From Flavobacteriaceae bacterium UBA3356 (GTDB lineage Bacteria > Bacteroidota > Bacteroidia > Flavobacteriales > Flavobacteriaceae): DNA of 64,000 nucleotides. Made by a program: the position numbers and the translations under genes. The DNA is taken from positions 648,019-712,018 of the forward strand of contig DEQW01000003.1 of assembly GCA_002360635.1 (NCBI GenBank), given 5' to 3'. Under the pieces are notes generated by a model. That model did not search any database and was not told where the DNA came from. It saw only the letters and a program-made list of their open reading frames with translations. Every line of letters starts with the position of its first letter. The first letter of the stretch is position 1. Positions 36,237 through 45,014 of the stretch are shown here, in pieces.

Positions 36237-36359
36237 TTATTGATTTTTATTCTTATTCCGTCTTACTAGATATACAACCAGAGCAATTGGCACTGTTATA
36301 AAAAGAAAAACAATAAGGAGAAGTAGAATAATTTGCCAAGGACCAATAGCTGATATCAT
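36237..36359 (-). CDS. Small membrane protein
   Basis: A 40-residue frame on the minus strand between the tube genes and the GNAT-like gene has an ATG at the complement of 36357-36359. It encodes MISAIGPWQIILLLLIVFLF, a second hydrophobic run (TVPIALVVYLV) and a basic tail (RRNKNKNQ). This looks like the many short single-helix proteins of Flavobacteriaceae. The function is unknown and small size limits certainty. Confidence 0.45.
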   Translation of the reverse strand: MISAIGPWQIILLLLIVFLFITVPIALVVYLVRRNKNKNQ

Positions 36360-36458
36360 ATAAAAATGTTTTAGCTAAAATAGCAATAATAGAGAAAGTT
36401 GCCAACTTGCAAACATCAACAATCTTGAATAGTAGTATTAATTTTTTTAGTAAGCATT

Positions 36459-36926
36459 ATGACTGAAAGTAACACTGAAATACAAACCTCTGATGTTTCT
36501 TATATTTTAGAGCATCCATGGGAGCTAACAGAAAAGGAGTGGGAGTTACAGGATATCAATATGCTGCCTCTTAAACTTTCAGACATTTTAAAACGCCTTG
36601 CGTCAACAAAGATTGATGGATATTCCAAGATATGGAGAACTTCCAGTACCGAGCCCATTGCAATTTTAGGCGGTTATAAAATTGCCAATAAAAAATATGA
36701 AACATTTTTTATTGCCAGTACGCATATGGAAAAATATGCGCTTAAGCTAAGTTTTGATATGCGTAAAATTTTAAAGGAACAGGCTCTCCTTTACAAAGGC
36801 TGCACCTGTGGATTGTATTCTACCTCGGATCATCCCAGCCAACTTTCGTGGTTTCGATTATTGGGTTTTCGCTATGTTCCAGAAGGTGACCTTGGTAACA
36901 CCCGCTATTTTGAATACAAAGCGTAG
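36459..36926 (+). CDS. GNAT-like protein of phage type (gp13/DUF2833-like), uncertain
   Basis: The 155-residue protein has the core EPIAILGGYKIANKKYETFF, KLSFDMRKILKEQALLYKGC and LSWFRLLGFRYVPEGDLG, which resembles phage-encoded acetyltransferase-like proteins. It has no signal peptide. It sits downstream of the tube pair and upstream of the cyclase operon. The catalytic residues cannot be confirmed by eye. Confidence 0.5.
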   Translation: MTESNTEIQTSDVSYILEHPWELTEKEWELQDINMLPLKLSDILKRLASTKIDGYSKIWRTSSTEPIAILGGYKIANKKYETFFIASTHMEKYALKLSFDMRKILKEQALLYKGCTCGLYSTSDHPSQLSWFRLLGFRYVPEGDLGNTRYFEYKA

Positions 36927-37031
36927 AACTTAAGGATGAATGTCTAATTCTGTATGAATTAACTTATAAAATGCTCTTTAAAAATTATACTTGGATGTTG
37001 TTTTAAACGTATTCGGTATAAAAAAGGGCCT

Positions 37032-37061
37032 TTTCGGACACTAATTGGTGCATTTCGGACA
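37032..37061 (+). promoter_or_regulatory. Putative LytTR-type operator
   Basis: The 9-mer TTTCGGACA occurs at 37032-37040 and 37053-37061, a direct repeat with a 12-bp gap (21-bp period). This is the geometry of LytTR-family binding sites (9-bp repeats separated by 12-13 bp). It lies about 70 bp upstream of the cyclase operon start at 37129. A LytTR regulator is encoded at 42972-43679. Confidence 0.55.
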
Positions 37062-37128
37062 AGTTTAATAGTTTGATTGACAGTTATTTGCTACCTTAAC
37101 AAGTAATTAATCTTTAACTAACAAAATT

Positions 37129-37524
37129 ATGTGCGGACCAAAACCACCAACCAAGATCAGCCTTACCATTGGCGCGACAACAGCTAACCCTTTTCCACCT
37201 ACATTAACAGATGACAGTGGGTTTACTTCAATTACCGAACCGGCAGACCAGAAAACTACGACCCTAGTAAGCCCAGGCAATATTATGATTTGGAAAATAT
37301 CTGAAGATATTACCGAAATCAATGCGATAACCGAAACGGTCGGAGATGACGTGTTTAGCACCAACCCCACTCGACAGGCAGACGGAACTTGGCAAGGCGT
37401 TGTTGGAAATTTTCCTCCGGGAAACGAACAGTATTATAGTATCACTTATACGGTAAAAGGAGCCCCCAGCAATCCGTATACACAAGACCCTATCATGAAA
37501 ATTAAACCTCCAAAAAACACGTAA
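37129..37524 (+). CDS. Hypothetical protein, cyclase-operon partner
   Basis: The 131-residue protein has no signal peptide or membrane segment and begins MCGPKPPTKISLTIG. It is Pro/Thr-rich and probably a single beta-sandwich (LVSPGNIMIWKISEDI, TWQGVVGNFPPGNEQYYSI, YTVKGAPSNPYTQDPIMKI). I do not recognise a family. It is 5 bp upstream of the cyclase gene, and both lie behind the LytTR-type repeat. Confidence 0.6.
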   Translation: MCGPKPPTKISLTIGATTANPFPPTLTDDSGFTSITEPADQKTTTLVSPGNIMIWKISEDITEINAITETVGDDVFSTNPTRQADGTWQGVVGNFPPGNEQYYSITYTVKGAPSNPYTQDPIMKIKPPKNT

Positions 37525-37529
37525 TTGTC

Positions 37530-39383
37530 ATGAATCGTATTACAATAGCCTATTATGTTTTAATAGGCTTTTTTTTCCTATTAGCTAATTCAACCTACGC
37601 TCAAGACCAACAAATTGCAGATAGTCTGGTCAAAATCTATATGGCGAATACGCTTACTGGTGAGGCACGTTTAGAATTGTTAACAGAATTATCGTTTAAT
37701 GAAGTAAAAGACAACCAAAAAAGTCTTCAATATGCAGAAGAATTGATAAAACTGTCTAAGGAACAGGGGAAAAATTTTTATGTATCACAAGGGTATTTTC
37801 AAAAGGGGAGTGCGCATCGATTAATGGGCAATCTAGAAGAAGCCCTAACAGCTTTTTTCACCAGTGCCGAAATTGCAAAAACAGAAGGTCAAATACCACT
37901 TGAAGGCAGTGCCTACGGCTCTATTGCAGATATTTATGCTATTTCTGAAAATCATACAAACGCCATGCTTTATTACAACAAAGCAATTGCTACGTTGCGT
38001 AAAACCACCGCCAAAATTGCTTTGGCCTCCACCATATTAAATGCCGGAGATGCGTTGCTCACACGTAAAAGCTATGATTCCGCTCTGGTGTATTTTAAAG
38101 AATCTGGTGAGATATTTGAACAAGAACAGTATCCTACGGGAAAAGCCTATAACCTTGGCAATATAGGGATGGTTTATGCAAATACTGGAAAAAATGACTT
38201 GGCAGAAACGAACATTAATAGTGCGATTCGAATTTTAGAAACTACAGAAGACTTTTATCCCATTAGTGTTTATTTGATGGCGATGTCTGATATTTATTTA
38301 GAAAAAGGGGAGTGGCAGGCTGCGATTGATTATTCTAAGAGAAGTTTAAAGCTTGCCACCCAATACGGACTGAAGGATCAAATAGGGGATGCCAATAAAA
38401 AATTAGCGGAACTTTATGAACAAGCCGGTGATTCAGTAATATCCTACGCACATTATAAAGCATATATAACATACAGGGATAGTGTGATTAATGTAAAAAA
38501 TGTACAGCAAATGGCCGATTTGCGTACAGATTATGAAATTTCGCAAAAACAAATAGAAGTAGATTTATTGGAGCAAAGAAGAAAAAACCAACGTAACATA
38601 GCGATTGCCACAGCGATTGCCTTTATATTAATAGGTTTTTTGGCTATTGGCCTTTATAGGCGTAACAATTTTATAAGAAAAACAAAAAAGATTATTGAAG
38701 AAGAACGAGATCGTTCCGATAAATTACTACTTAATATACTTCCTGAAGAAACCGCGGCAGAATTAAAACGAAACGGTGCTGTAAAAGCTAAAAAATACGA
38801 TTCCGTTACGGTTTTGTTTACAGATTTTAAAGGTTTTACAAATTACTCAGAAAAGCTGTCTCCTGAAGCTCTGGTAAAAACAATAAGTTTCTATTTTTCA
38901 AAGTTTGATGATATTATAGAAAAACACGGTTTGGAAAAAATAAAAACCATTGGCGATGCCTATATGTGTGCAGGTGGGTTGCACGACAACAAAAAAGACC
39001 ATGCAAAAAGAATGGTATTGGCTGCATTTGAAATTGCTGCATTTGCAGAGTCAACCAAAAAAGATGTATCAGCAAGTGAACTTACTTTTGATATTCGAAT
39101 AGGCATCAATACAGGGCCTGTAGTTGCTGGAGTGGTGGGCACTAAAAAGTTTGCCTATGATATTTGGGGAGATACTGTAAATGTTGCTTCGCGAATGGAA
39201 ACAATGTCCGAGTCCGGAAAAATAAATATTGGGGAAAGCACCTATAAAATTGTAAAAGATATTTTTAACTGTGAATACCGAGGCAAAATAGCGGTTAAAA
39301 ACAGAGGTTTTATGAACATGTATTTTGTGAACAGTGTAAAGAAGGATGCTTTTGTTTCTAATCCTGGAACTGGTCTTCCATAA
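37530..39383 (+). CDS. TPR adenylate cyclase, class III, membrane bound
   Basis: The 617-residue protein has a signal peptide, TPR repeats (about 45-320, e.g. NAMLYYNKAIATLRK), a short coiled coil, a membrane helix (about 353-372, IAIATAIAFILIGFLAIGLY) and a class III cyclase domain. Metal Asp residues are in FTDFKGFT (about 430) and IKTIGDAYM (about 472). The Lys in EKIKTIG and the Asp in YDIWGDTVNVASRM match adenine-specific residues, predicting ATP as substrate. The TPR part should face the periplasm and the cyclase the cytosol. Confidence 0.85.
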   Translation: MNRITIAYYVLIGFFFLLANSTYAQDQQIADSLVKIYMANTLTGEARLELLTELSFNEVKDNQKSLQYAEELIKLSKEQGKNFYVSQGYFQKGSAHRLMGNLEEALTAFFTSAEIAKTEGQIPLEGSAYGSIADIYAISENHTNAMLYYNKAIATLRKTTAKIALASTILNAGDALLTRKSYDSALVYFKESGEIFEQEQYPTGKAYNLGNIGMVYANTGKNDLAETNINSAIRILETTEDFYPISVYLMAMSDIYLEKGEWQAAIDYSKRSLKLATQYGLKDQIGDANKKLAELYEQAGDSVISYAHYKAYITYRDSVINVKNVQQMADLRTDYEISQKQIEVDLLEQRRKNQRNIAIATAIAFILIGFLAIGLYRRNNFIRKTKKIIEEERDRSDKLLLNILPEETAAELKRNGAVKAKKYDSVTVLFTDFKGFTNYSEKLSPEALVKTISFYFSKFDDIIEKHGLEKIKTIGDAYMCAGGLHDNKKDHAKRMVLAAFEIAAFAESTKKDVSASELTFDIRIGINTGPVVAGVVGTKKFAYDIWGDTVNVASRMETMSESGKINIGESTYKIVKDIFNCEYRGKIAVKNRGFMNMYFVNSVKKDAFVSNPGTGLP

Positions 39384-39428
39384 AACAGCGCAGCAAAAAA
39401 TTCTATTTGTTACTTTTTATCACCAAGT

Positions 39429-39794
39429 CTATTGAACCAAAATAACTAGTATTGATAATATTAAAAATATAAATGCAGGTAACGATTTTTTAGGCGGATC
39501 GCCTATTTTTATATGCATGAGTATTGCTCCAAGCATCAAAAAAGCGATACCCAATGCCGATGGTGTTTCTAATTGATCGTAGTAAATCGATATTAAAAGA
39601 CTTATTGAAAATAGTACTTTTAAGGTGCCAACTATATACATAGACCATTCTGGTAAGCCATAAGCCTTAAATTCGTCTTTCATATTATTTGCATCATTAC
39701 CTCTCCACGGTGTGGGTTTTTTAATTCGAAATAGCCAAACATTTATAATACTAATGGCTATAATAATCTTTATTATACTAATTAGATATTCCAT
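39429..39794 (-). CDS. DoxX-like small membrane protein
   Basis: The 121-residue protein has four hydrophobic helices and the motif PEWSMYIVGTLKVLFSISLL typical of the DoxX-like (PF13564-type) group. The loop WRGNDANNMKDEFKAYGLP is also characteristic. Function in the group is unsettled. It is convergent with the cyclase gene. Confidence 0.75.
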   Translation of the reverse strand: MEYLISIIKIIIAISIINVWLFRIKKPTPWRGNDANNMKDEFKAYGLPEWSMYIVGTLKVLFSISLLISIYYDQLETPSALGIAFLMLGAILMHIKIGDPPKKSLPAFIFLILSILVILVQ

Positions 39795-39853
39795 TATATT
39801 ACTTTTTAAAAGTTAAAATATTCTCAAGCTCTTTTAGTGAATTAATAGATTTT

Positions 39854-41101
39854 TCAACTAGATTTTAAATTTTGTATTACACCTAAAGCTGCTTTCTCTC
39901 CAGAAATCATTGCAGCGTTTAAGGAACCATTTAATTGTATGTCTCCAGCGAGTAAAATACGGTTGGTTAATTTTGTTTGGGATGTTGACTTTTCATACTG
40001 TAACCCATCTAGTTTTGGTAACGCTTTTGGTATTGAGTAATGCTTTATAAAGGTATAGGTACCTTTTCCGCAATAGTGACTCAATTCTTTTTGAACACAG
40101 CTTTTTAAATCTTCAAAAGATAAACCGTGGTCTTTTACAACCGTAACAGATAGTAATTCCTTTTTACTTGTTGATTTTGATGAGATACTTGTATGATAGA
40201 ACATATTATTAATAAGTGCACCACTCTCAGCTATAAGCCCAATAAGGGGTTTATTAATAGCTCTAGTATTGGTTTCAAAATATAATGTATCGCAAGATTT
40301 CCATTCAGTTTCTTGAATTTTTGGATTTGCTATTAGTTTGCTAGAGTCAGTTGCAATAATTATAAAATCGCTTTCAAGTTGAGTTCCATCCTCAAATATT
40401 ATTTTGTCATCCGTTACAGTCTCAACTTTTGTATTAAAAATAAATGATGTTTGCTCCAAATTAGCTTTTAATTGCTTCGGTATGGCTTCAATGCCAGCTT
40501 TAGGTAATGCTGCAACACCTTCTCCAAACATTTTATACACAAACTCAAACATTCTACTTGATGTTTCAAGATTAGGTTCCAGAAATATGCCACTAAAGAA
40601 AGGTTTAAAAAATTTAGCTATTATTTCTTCAGAAAAGCCAAAATCCAATAAATACTGAAGTGTTGTTATTTCAGTTTTAAGGAAAATTTCAGCAAGGGTT
40701 GTTTTTTTCAAAAACCTATTAAGTTTTAATATCTTTAATTTATCTGAAAATGAACCTACACCTGAAAACAAGGTTGGTAAAAGTAAAGACATATTTCTCA
40801 AAGGATCTCCAATGGTTATTTTACTTTCACTATTAAAAATAGTAGCACCAGGGAGAAAATGCTGCAACTCCAAAGCTTCAAAATTTAAATATTTTTGTGC
40901 ATATGGATAGGCGGTAAGTAATACTTGAAACCCTCGATCTAAATGATAACCTTTTACAATATCTGTTTTAACTCTTCCACCAACACGGTCTGTGGCTTCG
41001 ATTACAGTTGCTTTGTAACCATTATCTTCTAAAACTTTTGAAGCTATTAAACCGCTAACCCCAGCACCTATTATATGTGTTTTATAATCTTTTTTGTTCA
41101 T
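39854..41101 (-). CDS. FAD-dependent oxidoreductase, amine-oxidase / phytoene-desaturase-like
   Basis: The protein of about 415 residues starts with the dinucleotide-binding fold HIIGAGVSGLIASKVLEDNG, then EATDRVGGRVKTD. The C-terminal FAD segment is ILLAGDIQLNGSLNAAMISG. The ATG complementary to 41099-41101 is favoured because it puts MNKKDYKTHIIGAG at the fold; an ATG five codons upstream is possible. The family uses FAD to oxidise amines or desaturate carotenoid-type substrates. Substrate unknown. Confidence 0.8.
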   Translation of the reverse strand: MNKKDYKTHIIGAGVSGLIASKVLEDNGYKATVIEATDRVGGRVKTDIVKGYHLDRGFQVLLTAYPYAQKYLNFEALELQHFLPGATIFNSESKITIGDPLRNMSLLLPTLFSGVGSFSDKLKILKLNRFLKKTTLAEIFLKTEITTLQYLLDFGFSEEIIAKFFKPFFSGIFLEPNLETSSRMFEFVYKMFGEGVAALPKAGIEAIPKQLKANLEQTSFIFNTKVETVTDDKIIFEDGTQLESDFIIIATDSSKLIANPKIQETEWKSCDTLYFETNTRAINKPLIGLIAESGALINNMFYHTSISSKSTSKKELLSVTVVKDHGLSFEDLKSCVQKELSHYCGKGTYTFIKHYSIPKALPKLDGLQYEKSTSQTKLTNRILLAGDIQLNGSLNAAMISGEKAALGVIQNLKSS

Positions 41102-41197
41102 ATGTTTTAACTGCATTTAAAGATGTCTTATTTCTTCTAGCTGTTTCTCTAATATCATACAGTATTATTTCTGCTTAGCTATTGTTTTACAATTTAA

Positions 41198-41602
41198 TTA
41201 AACTACTTTTTCCCATATTTGATCTGCGTTTAAGTAAAAACTTCCAAGTGAATTAAAATGACATTCATTTGGTGCGATAATGGATAAAAAATGCTCGCCG
41301 TTTTCACGCATATATAAATGATAATGTTGGCCGATAATAGGTTCAAAACTGAATTTAGCATTGTTTATTAGTCTATTAGTATCAAACTCCTGCATTAACT
41401 GCTCATATTGTTCTTTAATTTCATTAAAACGAGTTTTAACTTTGTGGTTTAATTTATTAATGCTTCTTTTTTTCCAAGCAACAGTATCCGTAGCTTCAAT
41501 AAAAGGAGCGCCAACATTCGTAGCATAAGTTTTTAAAGAAGCATCGTACTTTTGAGTCTCAACATTGTAAACCACGTTATCGGGTTTCTTCTTTTTAGTC
41601 AT
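41198..41602 (-). CDS. DUF2452 family protein
   Basis: The 134-residue protein matches the DUF2452 pattern: KPDNVVYNVETQKYDASLK, then YATNVGAPFI, INKLNHKVKTRF, FSFEPIIGQHYHLYMRENGE, FLSIIAPNEC. Function unknown, cytosolic. It starts 1 bp after the stop of the next small gene on the same strand, so the two are an operon. Confidence 0.75.
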   Translation of the reverse strand: MTKKKKPDNVVYNVETQKYDASLKTYATNVGAPFIEATDTVAWKKRSINKLNHKVKTRFNEIKEQYEQLMQEFDTNRLINNAKFSFEPIIGQHYHLYMRENGEHFLSIIAPNECHFNSLGSFYLNADQIWEKVV

Positions 41603-41603
41603 T

Positions 41604-41768
41604 TTACTTTAGGGTCTCTATTTTTTTCATAATTTCTTCAGCTTCATATGCCTTTTGATCACTTTGCTTCCTGTTAGTTTTAGAGAGGCTATAGGCTTCT
41701 TTGGTTAGCTTTTTATATTGTTTGTATAACTTGTCTTTTTCTGATTTCTTTTTGAATAATCCAAACAT
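41604..41768 (-). CDS. Lacal_2735-type small protein
   Basis: The 54-residue product (MFGLFKKKSEKDKLYKQYKK, LTKEAYSLSKTNRKQSDQKA, YEAEEIMKKIETLK) is an entirely helical, Lys/Glu-rich small protein, matching the family known as Lacal_2735. It lies just upstream of the DUF2452 gene. Function unknown. Confidence 0.7.
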   Translation of the reverse strand: MFGLFKKKSEKDKLYKQYKKLTKEAYSLSKTNRKQSDQKAYEAEEIMKKIETLK

Positions 41769-41831
41769 GATAGTAAGTTTTTAATGGTTCTTCTATTAAT
41801 AAATAATGTGTGCTTTTAAATTAGTAATTAG

Positions 41832-41867
41832 AAAAAAAATCCACCTCTAAGTGAAATGGATTTTTTT
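41832..41867 (-). terminator. Rho-independent terminator after the fasciclin gene
   Basis: AAAAAAATCCA (41833-41843) and TGGATTTTTTT (41857-41867) pair around a 13-base loop, giving a T-run on the minus strand. Confidence 0.65.
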
Positions 41868-41891
41868 ATTGACTAATCACTAAATTAGTAA

Positions 41892-42452
41892 TTATGGCAT
41901 AACCACAGTGTCTATAGCGTGTATAACGCCATTAGAAGCACCTACATCTGTCATAATTATTGTTGATTTATTTCCTTTAGCATCTGTAAGTATAACATTT
42001 TCACCGCTTAGTGATGCTGTTATAAAACCGCCTTGAACAGTTGGAATTTTAAATGTGCCTTTGTTATTATTTATGGCTTTAACAACATCTTTAGCCATAA
42101 ATTTTCCAGACACCACGTGGTAGGTAAGAATGGTAGTTAAAGTTTCTTTGTTTTCTGGCTTAAGCAAAGATGCAACGGTACCATCCGGTAACTTCGCAAA
42201 TGCATCATTTACTGGGGCAAAAACAGTGAAAGGACCTTTTCCATTAAGTGTTTCCAATAATTCGGCAGCTTTTACAGCGGCTACTAGTGTGGTAAAGTTT
42301 TCATTTCCAGATGCAATTTCTACAATTGTCTTGTCTTTATTTATTGCTTCAGTTTTAATTGAATCGTTTTCAATAGATAAATTACTATTTGTAAATGCAG
42401 TAAATACAAATGCAGCTGTTGCAATAATTGTGAATGTGATAAATTTTTTCAT
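41892..42452 (-). CDS. Fasciclin (FAS1) domain protein, exported
   Basis: The 186-residue protein has an N-terminal signal region (MKKFITFTIIATAAFVFTAF) and one FAS1 domain (about 50-186) with H1 box GPFTVFAPVNDAFAKLP and H2 box GVIHAIDTVVMP, plus the YHVV motif. FAS1 proteins mediate cell-surface or matrix adhesion. It has its own terminator. The 519-bp upstream region is described separately. Confidence 0.9.
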   Translation of the reverse strand: MKKFITFTIIATAAFVFTAFTNSNLSIENDSIKTEAINKDKTIVEIASGNENFTTLVAAVKAAELLETLNGKGPFTVFAPVNDAFAKLPDGTVASLLKPENKETLTTILTYHVVSGKFMAKDVVKAINNNKGTFKIPTVQGGFITASLSGENVILTDAKGNKSTIIMTDVGASNGVIHAIDTVVMP

Positions 42453-42971
42453 AGCTTTTTTTCCAAAAATAGCATAGAGTAGCAGTAGTAAACAAATTAT
42501 TTTGTTTAATTATTTGTTAAAAATGATAAACAAAATGAATATTACTCAAATTTGAAGTTCAAAATCTATATATAAACTCATTTATTATTGAGAATCTTAT
42601 AAAACATTGTGCTCTAAAATAATACAAGTCGGTTAATTATAGCCACAAATAAAACGATGTGTTTAAAGCCATGAGCCAAACCAAAAATGTTTAATTACCC
42701 TCAGATTTAACCCAATAAAACTAATAGAATGATGAAAAAATATTTTTATATAATATGAAATTATAGCTTAAGATTGTCTATAAACGTCGTTTTACTCAAA
42801 TAAATAAATTTGTACTATAATGTATCGCGTTATGTAACTTGAACTTTGGTTAAAGGCGAAGGTTGTTATTATTCCCTTAAAAAAAATATTTTAAATGTTT
42901 CTCTGGAACGTTAATGGAACACTTTTTATGTGACGACGTAGGAGGGAAGCGTAATGCGTGTGAAGTGGAAA
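42453..42971. other. Gene-free, AT-rich stretch
   Basis: This lies upstream of the fasciclin gene and downstream of the LytTR regulator, both on the minus strand. It should contain the fasciclin promoter. Apart from the AT-rich start I see no ORF, hairpin or repeat worth naming. Confidence 0.5.
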
Positions 42972-43679
42972 TTAAGTGTTATATAGTTTATTTACATTGC
43001 TTTTGTATGTTTGTCCAATAGGAATTCTACTTTCGTTTATAAAAATACGATTACCTTCTATAAATTTAATTTTATCGATAGCAACAATAAACGATTTGTG
43101 AATTCTCAAAAAGTTATCTTCATTTAAAATAGATTGATAATGAGATATTTTTTCATGGCTTATTATCATTTCACCCTTTAAGAACAATTTGGTATAGTTT
43201 CCGTGGGCTTCAATATAAAGTAGATCCTTCAAATCTATTTGATGATGTTTTTTATCGCCTTTTATAAAGAATCGCTGGGAAGTTTCAGATGTAATTTCTT
43301 TTGAAACTGTTTTAGACATTTGTGTTTCAGAAACTTTATTAACAGCTTTCACTAAACGGTCAAAACTAAAAGGTTTTAAAATATAATCTACAACATTCAA
43401 CTCAAACCCCTCTAAAGCATGTTCCTTATAGGCAGTTGTAACTATAGTTTTTGGAGGATTTGATAATGTTTTTAAAAAATCTAAACCTTTTAATTTTGGC
43501 ATATTAATATCCAAAAAAATAAAATCGACAGTATTTTCATTTAAATATTGCGTGGCTTCCATAGCACTGTAGCAATTTTTTTCTAATTGTAAATGTGGTA
43601 ACATGCTACAAAACTCTTCAATAATTTCATGAGCCAACGGTTCATCATCAATAATTATATACTTAAGCATGTTTAGCAA
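42972..43679 (-). CDS. LytTR-family response regulator
   Basis: The 235-residue protein has a receiver domain (1-120: IIDDEPLAHEI, phospho-acceptor Asp in FIFLDINMPKLKG, TTAYKEHALEGFE, YILKPFSF) and a LytTR DNA-binding domain (about 140-235: LLYIEAHGNYTKLFLKGE, FLRIHKSFIVAIDKI, RIPIGQTYKSNV). LytTR binds direct repeats of about 9 bp. The gene overlaps the 3' end of the sensor kinase by 17 bp, so they are co-translated. Confidence 0.9.
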   Translation of the reverse strand: MLNMLKYIIIDDEPLAHEIIEEFCSMLPHLQLEKNCYSAMEATQYLNENTVDFIFLDINMPKLKGLDFLKTLSNPPKTIVTTAYKEHALEGFELNVVDYILKPFSFDRLVKAVNKVSETQMSKTVSKEITSETSQRFFIKGDKKHHQIDLKDLLYIEAHGNYTKLFLKGEMIISHEKISHYQSILNEDNFLRIHKSFIVAIDKIKFIEGNRIFINESRIPIGQTYKSNVNKLYNT

Positions 43680-44793
43680 TCTTTAAGGTTGTTTTATATA
43701 GGCTGTTTGACACATCAATTTGTAACTCATGTTTGTTTTTATATAATAAAGATAGTCTTCTTTTCAAATTTTGTAAGCCTATTCCGTTTGATGAACTTAT
43801 TTCATTAGGATCAAAATTATTTTCAATTGAAAAAATAATAAAACCTGTTTCTTCGGTTAAGTTAATATGTATAAAAGCATCTTCAGCTAAAGTTTCAATA
43901 CCATGTTTGAATGCATTTTCTAAAAGAATAATATACAGCAAAGGTGCAATGGTCAAACTGGTATTCACCTTATGGTTAAAGGTAATCTCTACAGACTTTT
44001 TATAGCGTATTTTATGTAATTCAATGTAGTTGTTTAAGTATTCTATTTCTTCTTCAAGGGTTACCATTTCCTTATTTCCTTCATAAATGGTATATCGCAT
44101 CATATCAGATAATTTTAAAATTACCTCTGGAGCTTTTTCAGATTGTTTTACGGTTAATGCATACAGATTATTCAAAGTGTTAAAGAAAAAATGTGGGTTT
44201 ATTTGCGTTCTTAACATTGCTAATTCAGCTTTTGCTTTGTCCGCCTTAAGGTTTTGAACCCATTTCCATTGCTCAAAAACCCAAATAAGAAATAAAACAG
44301 GAATTGGCAAAAAGAACAAATAAAATGGAAAGTCTTCTTTAATCTTTAGGTAGGTCTCTAAATTACCAGTAAACAGTCGTAAGTAGAGAAAATATAAAAA
44401 TAAAGGCCCATATATAAATGCAATTAACCTCCAATATTTTTTTATAAATGCAGGAATTAAAAGATAGGCAAAACCAAACCAAAACACCATTAAAAGAATA
44501 AAAGTGACTGGATTATCAGGCATCTTCATATAAGAATCTATAAATAATGCCACAAAGAATAGTGCCATTAAGCCCAATACGTATAATACTTTTCTCTTTT
44601 TGGTTTTTAAATAGCTGTAATTATAAATTGGTAATGCAACTAAAATTCCCCAAAAAATTGTATAAATAATAATTTCTAATGGATTGTTTTTTGGAAGGAG
44701 AATTAATCCAAAATAATTCATCGCATAAAATATTGGGAACATAAGCAGAACCCCAATAAAAAATGCTTTGTATTTATTTAAAAACTGTACCAT
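43663..44793 (-). CDS. LytS/YehU-type sensor histidine kinase
   Basis: The start is the ATG complementary to 44791-44793; the longer frame adds 22 residues unlike the family. The 376-residue protein has about six membrane helices, then the His_kinase box (AMLRTQINPHFFFNTLNNLY, phospho-His) and an HATPase domain (LLYIILLENAFKHGIET N-box, NGIGLQNLKRRLSLLY G-box). It pairs with the LytTR regulator and is divergent from the ABC transporter at 45015, its likely target. Confidence 0.85.
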   Translation of the reverse strand: MVQFLNKYKAFFIGVLLMFPIFYAMNYFGLILLPKNNPLEIIIYTIFWGILVALPIYNYSYLKTKKRKVLYVLGLMALFFVALFIDSYMKMPDNPVTFILLMVFWFGFAYLLIPAFIKKYWRLIAFIYGPLFLYFLYLRLFTGNLETYLKIKEDFPFYLFFLPIPVLFLIWVFEQWKWVQNLKADKAKAELAMLRTQINPHFFFNTLNNLYALTVKQSEKAPEVILKLSDMMRYTIYEGNKEMVTLEEEIEYLNNYIELHKIRYKKSVEITFNHKVNTSLTIAPLLYIILLENAFKHGIETLAEDAFIHINLTEETGFIIFSIENNFDPNEISSSNGIGLQNLKRRLSLLYKNKHELQIDVSNSLYKTTLKIAKHA

Positions 44794-45014
44794 AGAACAA
44801 AAGTAAGTATGTAATCCTGTATTAACAAGAATGTTGATAGACACTACCAAAATCAACATGAACGCTATTGTTTTCTACATGAACATAATTGATACTGTTT
44901 TTAATTAAGTATGGCTTTATAATAATGTTATACGTCATATAAATTATAAAGGACTCTTTCTTCAATTTATGTTTGTCCTAAATTAAAACGAAAACAGCAC
45001 GTCAATTAACAGCT

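Noticed and set aside
35326..36926. Prophage
   Set aside because: Only two tube-like proteins and a GNAT-like protein; no integrase, capsid, terminase, portal or lysis genes nearby.
44949..44987. AGGAC/GTCCT inverted pair upstream of the ABC genes as a LytTR site
   Set aside because: LytTR sites are direct repeats of about 9 bp with 12-13 bp gaps; this is inverted, short and widely spaced.
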